Shown one piece after another: positions 31,075 to 37,096 of a DNA stretch of 37,096 nucleotides; the stretch's first letter is position 1, and each line of letters opens with the position of its first letter. The stretch is taken from NCBI GenBank assembly GCA_002049455.2, contig KV919262.1:1-37096 (forward strand), read 5' to 3'. The notes beneath the pieces were generated by a model. That model was not told the origin of the DNA. It worked only from the letters and a program-made list of their open reading frames with translations, and did not search any database. Source of the stretch: Porphyra umbilicalis. Its lineage: Eukaryota; Rhodophyta; Bangiophyceae; Bangiales; Bangiaceae. The position numbers were made by a program, and so were the translations under genes.

Positions 31075-32300
31075 GCCGCGCGGCGCCCCTTGGCCGGGGT
31101 TGCCACGGGCGGGACATCACCCCCATCCATTTTCGTCGGCTCCGCGCCGCCCAGCAGGTCGTCCCACAGCAGGGCCACGACGGACGTGCGATCTTGTGCG
31201 GGGTCCGCCCCCCGGTTCCGCTGTCGCAGGAGGTTGTTCCTCGCGGCTCGCACGAGGTCCCTCTGCTTGTCCGTCAGGATCTTGCAATCAGGCACCCGGT
31301 GCCCACGCGTCCAACACATGTAGCACAGCGGGGGACCCGTCGGGGCCTCCCGTCGAGGGTGAGGCGATGCACCAACCGTGCGGAACCCCGGGGTACCTGA
31401 CGGCAGCACCGCGACCGTGTCGTACGCTTCCGTGTCATCCTCCTCCCACGAGGAGTGGAGTTGGTTGACCGAGAGGCCTCGGGGCCCCGTCGACGTCTGT
31501 CCCTTCCGCGACGATCCCCCGGGTGACCCCCGGTTGGCCAATGCCATGACGTCCTTGGCGGCCCGATAATTTCCCGCCACGTACGTCGATAACTGCTGGT
31601 AGCTTCGTTGCGCCGAGTTGTACAGGAAGGCGTCCGTCCGTAGATACTCCGGTAGCCCTTGGATCAGCTGCTGTTTCATCGTCCCCTCGGAGTGGATGTT
31701 GCCGAAAAGCTCAGCGAGGCTCCGTAGACGTGCCGCGAAGGCATCCACCCCCTCGTTGTCCGCGAGCGTCGCCCGGCTGAACTTATCCTGCGCCAATCCC
31801 AAAGCGTGCGGCTCCGCGTAGGTCGACAGCAACCAATTGACAGCCGCGGGGTAGGTTTCGAGAGCCCCCCGACCCCCCCCGACGTCCGACCCCGGTAGGT
31901 TCCGCGTGAACCGCGTCTCGGCGTCGCCCGCGAGGAAGTTGGGAGTTAGGTACAAACCCATCCCCACGGACACGTCGTTGTCATCGCAGGCCTGGACGAA
32001 CTTTCGGAGCCACGAGAAGACCTTGAGGGGTTCCTTTCCGTTGAACATCGGGGTCCCCCCGAAGGAGAACTTCATATTCTTGGCCGTCCGTCCCATCTTG
32101 CGGGCCTGCGATGCCCCGTAGGTCGAGTGACGGTTCCGTAGGCGGTACGATCGGTAGTCCAGGACGCCCGCGAAGCGATCGTCCGGGCACTCGAGGACCG
32201 CCAACTTGCCGGACCCCACCTTGCGCCCCACGTGGTCGTCGGCCTGTCGGTTGTCGCCGGCGACGGCTAGGAAGATGAAGACGACGATGACGACGAGGGA
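31062..32300 (-). CDS. Gypsy gag (capsid and nucleocapsid)
   Basis: Capsid-like region (MKFSFGGTPMFNGKEPLKVFSWLRKFVQACDD, then YLTPNFLAGDAETRF, FAARLRSLAELF, MKQQLIQGLPEYLR) followed by a zinc knuckle CYMCWTRGHRVPDC (CX2CX4HX4C) for RNA packaging. The frame opens after a TAG at 32303-32301 and has no ATG before MGRTAKNMKF, so it is probably continued from the upstream Ser-rich frame (32737-32267), which overlaps it by 34 bases in a -1 relation. It ends at TAG 31064-31062, three bases after the slippery site that gives access to pol. Confidence 0.85.
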   Translation of the reverse strand, partial: SLVVIVVFIFLAVAGDNRQADDHVGRKVGSGKLAVLECPDDRFAGVLDYRSYRLRNRHSTYGASQARKMGRTAKNMKFSFGGTPMFNGKEPLKVFSWLRKFVQACDDNDVSVGMGLYLTPNFLAGDAETRFTRNLPGSDVGGGRGALETYPAAVNWLLSTYAEPHALGLAQDKFSRATLADNEGVDAFAARLRSLAELFGNIHSEGTMKQQLIQGLPEYLRTDAFLYNSAQRSYQQLSTYVAGNYRAAKDVMALANRGSPGGSSRKGQTSTGPRGLSVNQLHSSWEEDDTEAYDTVAVLPSGTPGFRTVGASPHPRREAPTGPPLCYMCWTRGHRVPDCKILTDKQRDLVRAARNNLLRQRNRGADPAQDRTSVVALLWDDLLGGAEPTKMDGGDVPPVATPAKGRRAAGKA

Positions 32301-32737
32301 CTACGATGACGCCGTGACTTCCCTTTGCTGCGGCTCTTCCGCGTGTCCACTGGAGAATCTCGACGGGGAGCATCTTGAGCAGAGCCCGCGGGGCTCGCCG
32401 CGATGACCCGAGGAACGTCGGCCAATAACGACTCGCGGAACGTCGACAGCGCCGTGTCCAGATCCGCCATCGCTAAAGGCGTCGCCGGATCACGATCTTG
32501 ATCCACCAATCCCGTCCGGTCGTCGTGACGTCGAGGGAGGAAGGCACCGGCCCCCGGTGGGACCCGACGAACCGTTTCGCCCACAAGGTCCGCCAATGGC
32601 CGAGGCGGAGTGAAGGGAATCCCTGATCCGGCCGCGGATCCCCTTGTTGCAGCGACCGCTGGGGTCACCGCGGATGTACCCGCCGGCATACCGCTAGCGA
32701 TCGCGTTCGACTTGGGGATGTCGGACGACGACGCCAT
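32267..32737 (-). CDS. Gypsy N-terminal gag leader ORF
   Basis: Starts at ATG 32737 (MASSSDIPKSN) downstream of the primer site. It is rich in Ala, Pro and Ser, has a charged stretch (DTRKSRSKGKSRRHR) and ends in a Ser tract before TAG at 32269-32267. The gag frame overlaps its end in the -1 frame. No canonical slippery heptamer is present in the overlap, so a 1-base indel in the TCG/TCT-rich tract is the simpler explanation for the break. Frames above the ATG extend to 32848 but overlap the primer-binding region. Confidence 0.55.
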   Translation of the reverse strand: MASSSDIPKSNAIASGMPAGTSAVTPAVAATRGSAAGSGIPFTPPRPLADLVGETVRRVPPGAGAFLPRRHDDRTGLVDQDRDPATPLAMADLDTALSTFRESLLADVPRVIAASPAGSAQDAPRRDSPVDTRKSRSKGKSRRHRSPSSSSSSSSS

Positions 32738-32854
32738 CGTAGTGGCCGGACGGTAATCGACGACAGACCGACGCGGAGGTCCACGTCGCCTTGAACTCAC
32801 AAACCAACAGACGATCGGGGAACCGGCTACCCGGTACGGGCGTGGCAACGGCCG

Positions 32855-32875
32855 GAATCCCCTGCTGCTCCACCA
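32855..32875 (-). other. Gypsy primer-binding site
   Basis: Five bases inside the 5' (right) LTR. The plus strand reads as a tRNA 3' end: a T-loop-like GAATC, then stem bases, CTGCTCC as the acceptor strand, A, and CCA. The minus-strand transcript would pair with that tRNA over 21 bases. The tRNA identity is not assigned. Confidence 0.7.
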
Positions 32876-32880
32876 GAAAT

Positions 32881-33377
32881 TCTAGCGGTTCTAAGCACCA
32901 CCACGTTGGTTCGTCGTCCAGCCGAAGTGACCTCTTGATCAGCTCGGCCCGTCGAAGGAACTGCCCCGGAAAACAACCCACAGCCCAGCCTTCCCCCTCG
33001 TGCGGGGAGAGGATCACGGCAAAGCCCAGGGGGGAATCGTCGTCCAAAGCACAGTTGGTTTTATCAAACGGCGACGGGGACGGCGTCCCCGCTGTCAATA
33101 AACCCCTCCCAAACCGAACGCCGGTGGCCAAAGTAGCCACCCCAAACGCGCCAAACAGATAAATCCCTCCAAAGCGAAAAGTTCAAACAAGTAGTAGGGG
33201 GCTGGGAAAACCACTTGGGAAAAGCCCCGCCCCGACCGAATCCAATCTCCCCGAGATCTGGACAGGTCATTCCCTTGCTGGCCCGGATCGGGATATTTTG
33301 GGGCGGCCCCCCGGGGGTGTGCTGTCCACAGCTGAGGGGCCACGCCCCTTCCAACTGTCAGACCCCCGACCGCCACA
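32881..33377 (-). repeat. Gypsy 5' LTR (right)
   Basis: 497 bp, nearly identical to the left LTR. Its plus-strand left end is TC where the other copy has TG, one of only four substitutions. The right end CA abuts the GAGCC target duplication. Confidence 0.93.
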
Positions 33378-33382
33378 GAGCC
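33378..33382. repeat. target-site duplication of the Gypsy element, right copy
   Basis: GAGCC, identical to 24594-24598. Confidence 0.85.
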
Positions 33383-36075
33383 CCCGCTCATCTACAGCGA
33401 CGACCAAGTGCGAGCTGGTGCACACCGACATTGGTGGCCCACTCACGGAGTCGCTGGGTGGTTCCATCTACTTTATGACGGCGCTGGAGGACTCCACGGG
33501 GTTCATCACGGCAACGCCTATCAAGACGAAAGAGATGGCACGGCAGGTTCTCAAGACGCGTATCAAGCAGCTTGAGACGCTGACGGGAGTCAAGGTCAAG
33601 CGCGTCCGTCATGACGATGCCAAGGAGTACGTCACCAACGACCTCAAGGCATGGTGCGAGGACAAGGGCATCACGTCGGAGATGACAGCGCCGTTCAAGT
33701 CACAGCAGAACGTCAAAGCGGAGCGGGTTAACCGCACGCTGATGGAGCGCGTGCGTGCTGCTCTGCTGGATGCCGGAGCGGAGGAAGACCTGTGGGCTGA
33801 GGCGTTGGCCTCTGTCGTCCATGTGCTCAACCGGTCCCCCAAGGCGGGGCTGGACGTAACACCGCTGGAGGCCCTAACGGGTCGACGCCCCAACGTCGCG
33901 GGATTCTGCTTTTGGGGGAGCCGGGCGTGGGCGCTCAAACCCAAGAAGCAGCAACGCAAGCTGGAGCCAAGGACCGACGTCGGCCGCTTTGTCGGCTACA
34001 CGGTCGGTGGCAAGGCCTACCGCATCTTCGAGGATGAGACGAACCAAGTCTTCGAGCGTCGAGACGTGCTGATGGAGGAGAACCCGACTAAGGTCAAGGC
34101 GTCGGCAGTCGGGTCAAGCGCTGGTCCCCGACTGACGGCGGCAAATGACAGCGGCAAGGATGACGCCACGGAAGGGGCAATTGACATGCTCGACGCTGAA
34201 CGCGGGCGAGAGGACGAGTACGCCCCCGACGACACCTCTGACAGCGACGAAGAAGTCTTTCCTCCCTCCCTTGCTGAGGATAGCGAGGAGGAAGTCGAGG
34301 ATTGCTCCGATGGCTCGACACCGGCGGGCGGTCAAGGACCTGCTACCTGTGACAGCGCCGCACCTGGGCCTCGTCGCTCAAAGCGAAAGCCAGCTCCCAA
34401 GGTATTATGGTGGGAGAAGGAGCCCAAGGCCTACTTGGCAAGCGGTACCAAGAGTGCGGCTGAGTCGGGCTGCGACCTACACAAGCCCCCGGCAAACGAG
34501 AAAGAGGCACGTGCTCGTTCTGATTGGCCGCGTTGGAAGCAGGCCATCAAGGAGGAGGTGGCAGCTCACAAGAAGCTTGGCACCTGGTCCAAGATTAAGG
34601 TGAACAACAAGAAGCACAAGGCCATCAAGACGCGTTTCGTGTTCGACATCAAACACGACGCGGAGGGCAAGATGACGCGCTACAAGGCTCGCCTCGTGGC
34701 CCAAGGTTTCAACCAAGTGCCGGGGCGGGACTTTGACGAGACGTGGGCGCCGGTGCCCAGCGCGGCTACCACACGGGCCCTCTTTGCTGTGGCTGCAGCC
34801 TCGGGCTGGGAGGTTCACCATGTCGACGTCAAGACAGCCTTCCTCAAAGCCAAGATGGACAAGGAGATGTACATCAAACTCCCCGGCGGTATCGAGCCGG
34901 AGGGCGTGGAGGAGATGTGTCGGCTTAACCTGGCGCTCTACGGGACAAAGCAGGCTGGGCGGCTGTGGGGCATCAGGCTCGACAAGGAGCTCAAGGAGAT
35001 CGGTGCACTGCGATCCAAGGTAGACCCGTGCCTCTACGAGTGGTGCCACCCTGGGCACGGGCGCGTCTTCATCCTCTTGTACGTCGACGACCTTATCGTG
35101 GCGGGCGAGAAGCTGTCTGGAGTTGCTGCCGTCAAGCGCTCTGTGTCGGCAAAGTTCGAAGTACGTGACATGGGGGAGGTTAACGACTTCATTGGCATGA
35201 AGGTCATGCGTGACCGTTAGTCAAAGACGCTCACTCTGAGCAACCTGGGGCACACGGTGACGCTGCTGGAGGCGTTTGGGATGGAGACCTCCACCCCAAA
35301 CAAGGCGCCAATGGCGTCAGGGGTCAAGCTAGCCAAGACGGGCGAGGACCTGCTGCCGGAGGATAACCGTTACGCCGAGTTGCTCGGCTCCCTCCTCTAC
35401 CTGTCCACCACGACAAGGCCGGACATCGCCTTTGCCGTGGGGTGCTGTCACGCTTCATGTCGTGCCCTGAGCAGGACCACATGCGCGCAGCAAAGGGGTA
35501 TTGCGCTACCTGCGCGGGACAACCCGCCTTGGAGTGGTCTACGGCGGCAGCGAACCGCTGCAGGGGTTTGTCGACGCCGACTGGGCGGGCGACGTTGACG
35601 GCCGTCGGTCGACGACAGGCTTCGTCTTCACCTCAATGGCGGGCCCATCGCGTGGGCAAGCAAGCGCCAGTCGACGGTGGCAACCTCGACGGCCGAAGCG
35701 GAGTACGTGGCCGTCGCGATGGCCACCAAGGAGGCGCTGTGGCTACGCAAGCTGCTGTCAGCTCTGGGCGTCGATGGCGGGGCCGTGCCGATGGGGGAAG
35801 ACAGCCAGGCTTGCCTCGCCTTGGTCAACAACCCCGAAGCCACCGGGCGTACCAAGCACGTGGATGTCGCGTACCACATGGTGCGTGACTACGTGGCGCG
35901 CGGGGAGGTGACGTTCTACTTCCTCCCTAGCGTGGACATGCCGGCAGACGGGCTGACGAAGTCGCTGCCAGCCCCGGCGTTCGTCTTGTTTCGGCGCGTC
36001 ATTGGCGTTGGCGCCGATCTTGGCAACGCGGGGCTGGGCGCTACGCCCGCCCCACGTCCTGCTTCCACATGCTGA
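33383..36075 (+). pseudogene. Copia pol: integrase core, reverse transcriptase, RNase H
   Basis: Second half of the Copia polyprotein. Integrase core: CELVHTDIGGPL (Asp), RHDDAKEYV (Asp), NVKAERVNRTLMERV (Glu). Reverse transcriptase: KTRFVFDIKHDAEGKMTRYKARLVAQGF, VHHVDVKTAFLKAKMDKEMYI and LLYVDDLIVAG (YVDD near 35080). TAG at 35218-35220 follows KVMRDR, just before the connection to RNase H. RNase H: DADWAGDVDGRRSTTGF, STAEAEYVAVAMATKEALWL, KHVDVAYHMVRD and ADGLTK. Between about 35435 and 35650 the frame changes three times (near 35438, 35500 and 35635), each time where a G or C run is one base short. The stop and shifts make this copy defective as read; the shifts could be base-calling errors. 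Confidence 0.92.
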
Positions 36076-36528
36076 GCCCCTCCGTGGTCGGCGGAGGTCT
36101 TTGGCGGAGCGACCATGGTGACGGGCCGCGTGCCCTTTGCGTTTGGCATCGGATTTGCGGCGGTTTGGGCCGGTTGTGGTGCTCGGACGGCCGGCTGGGG
36201 TATGTCATGTTGCTGCCCGAGTCGGGGGCAGTCGACTGAGCCCCTTTTGTTTTTTGTGCACTAACGGCGATTTTTGAGTTGTACGGTATCGATACCGTTC
36301 AAAACAAACATCGCGCAGTGTTGGGGCGGTTTGGACCGGTTCTGGTGGCCGGACGTTCGGCTGGGGTATGTCATCTTGCTGCCCGAGTCGGGGGCAGTCG
36401 ACTGAGCCCCTTTTGTTTTTGTGGACTAACGGCGACTTTTTTGGTGGACGGTAACGATACCGTCTACAACAAAAATCGCGCGGAGTGCTTTTGATGGTAT
36501 CGATACCAGCCGTTCCGGTGGACTTACA
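36076..36528 (+). repeat. Copia 3' non-coding region with 166-bp tandem repeat and palindromes
   Basis: Two copies of a 166-bp unit start at 36161 and 36327 (CGGTTTGG at both; CTGCCCGAGTCGGGGGCAG at 36213 and 36379). Each carries a GGTATCGATACC-type palindrome: 36285-36296 exact, 36450-36461 with one mismatch, and a third exact copy at 36496-36507. No typical purine tract is seen just before the 3' LTR. Confidence 0.8.
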
Positions 36529-36970
36529 TGAACTCCAATGTAATTGAGGGAGTGTTGAGCTCCGCTCGGGAATTCCATTGGAGCTATACTTACACGCGGG
36601 CTTTTGGTGACTCAAGCTCGTGTACTTGTTGGCATTCCATTGTGTATGACTTGTACTTGTTTGTACTTGATTTGTGTATCTCTTGTGAGCTCCCCCCTTC
36701 TCGTGGTGAGCTCGGGGGGGATTGTGCGTGGCGTGGTGACTGGATTGTGCGGCGGTGGGCGGCTTACCACCGGGGAGGCGCATGCTCCGCTTTGGGAGGT
36801 GCGCCGCAGGCCCTGCACACGCGGAGAGTGGAAGTGCCTGGGGGAGCTCTGAGAGAGGGCGTCTCTGGGACTGGCAGAGGGGTCGCCTGGGTATATCAGG
36901 CGGTCCTAGTGGGCCCAAAGCCGCCATCCAAGTAAACCAACGCATCCACCTATCTACCTCCCGCTTCACA
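36529..36970 (+). repeat. Copia 3' LTR
   Basis: 442 bp from TGAACTCC to CTTCACA; same as 22526-22970 except for a few substitutions and three 1-base indels. The sequence after it (CGGCA) does not match the bases before the 5' LTR. Confidence 0.92.
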
Positions 36971-37096
36971 CGGCAAGCGCTGCGGCAAGGGCGGCAAGCG
37001 CGGCATGCCCGGCGGCGACGGCGGCAAGGGCGGCAAGCCGGGCGGCGACGGCGGCAAGGGCGGCAAGCCCGGCGGCGACAGCCAGGGTAGACACCT
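36971..37096 (+). repeat. 30-bp Gly/Lys-rich repeat at window end
   Basis: In the frame starting at 36972 it reads GKRCGKGGKRGMPGGDGGKGG followed by repeats of GGDGGKGGKP, a 10-residue (30-bp) unit. It may be part of a host coding region interrupted by the Copia element, but too little is visible to name it. Confidence 0.4.

Larger units (their letters stand above)
24599..33377 (-). mobile_element. Ty3/Gypsy chromovirus-like LTR retrotransposon nested in Copia pol
   Basis: All structural genes lie on the minus strand: gag, protease, reverse transcriptase, RNase H, integrase, chromodomain-like tail, the Gypsy order. LTRs at 24599-25097 and 32881-33377 differ by four substitutions and two 1-base indels by eye (about 99% identical), so insertion was recent. 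GAGCC flanks both ends. A tRNA-type primer site follows the 5' (right) LTR and a short G-rich tract precedes the 3' (left) LTR. Pol carries two nonsense codons, so this copy is not intact. Confidence 0.95.
22526..36970 (+). mobile_element. Ty1/Copia LTR retrotransposon, interrupted by a nested Gypsy element
   Basis: Long terminal repeats at 22526-22970 and 36529-36970 start TG and end CA. The coding order is gag, protease, integrase, reverse transcriptase, RNase H, the Copia arrangement. The internal region is split at 24598/33383 by the Gypsy insertion. The LTRs differ by about four substitutions and three 1-base indels over about 445 bp by eye, so it is young. Both LTRs are preceded by CTTACA, and no target-site duplication is seen. 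Confidence 0.95.

Noticed and set aside
32267..32300. Programmed -1 frameshift between leader ORF and gag
   Set aside because: No slippery heptamer in the 34-base overlap; an indel in the Ser-codon tract is simpler.

Overview
This is nuclear DNA of a GC-rich eukaryote. The host genes are nearly intronless, but one has a clear 233-bp GT-AG intron. Start codons sit in good Kozak contexts, there are very long G/C homopolymers, and two LTR retrotransposons are nested one inside the other. The ethanolamine-phosphate cytidylyltransferase has a plant/algal-style N-terminal membrane anchor. A compact, GC-rich alga is the best guess, for example a bangiophyte red alga of the Porphyra/Pyropia type. That is inference; no rRNA or organelle marker is present to confirm it.

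Layout. About 1-10.6 kb is a GC-rich host gene block: (i) an MSS116/RH31-like DEAD-box RNA helicase cut by the window start; (ii) an intronless ethanolamine-phosphate cytidylyltransferase of the Kennedy pathway; (iii) on the minus strand, a two-exon ARF/ARL-type small GTPase homologue whose P-loop Lys, catalytic Gln and NKxD motif are all replaced; (iv) on the minus strand, an unrecognised Ala/Pro-rich protein with a nuclear localisation signal, two SUMO-site-like motifs and a possible C-terminal SUMO-interacting motif, its frame disturbed by long G/C runs.

About 10.9-19 kb is a visibly AT-richer, gene-poor island. It holds DNA-transposon debris: an imperfect foldback repeat, a Tc1/mariner-IS630-like transposase with two in-frame stops, and a 979-bp PIF/Harbinger-type remnant with terminal inverted repeats and a 3-bp target duplication. 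It also holds a 183-bp tandem duplication and one unrecognised 326-codon minus-strand ORF.

At 19.24-20.07 kb lies an array of a 197-bp unit made almost entirely of hairpins. It sits 115 bp upstream of an unrecognised 780-codon ORF. That ORF is truncated by a Ty1/Copia element (22526-36970), whose primer-binding site matches the anticodon arm of initiator tRNA-Met rather than a tRNA 3' end.

Inside the Copia pol gene, between GAG-pre-integrase and the integrase core, sits a minus-strand Ty3/Gypsy chromovirus (24599-33377) with a 5-bp target duplication. The Gypsy element shows a convincing -1 ribosomal frameshift signal (GGGAAAA followed by a G:C stem) at its gag/pol junction, two nonsense codons in pol, a chromodomain-like tail, and an antisense ORF between pol and its 3' LTR. 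After the Copia 3' LTR the window ends in a Gly/Lys-rich 30-bp repeat.
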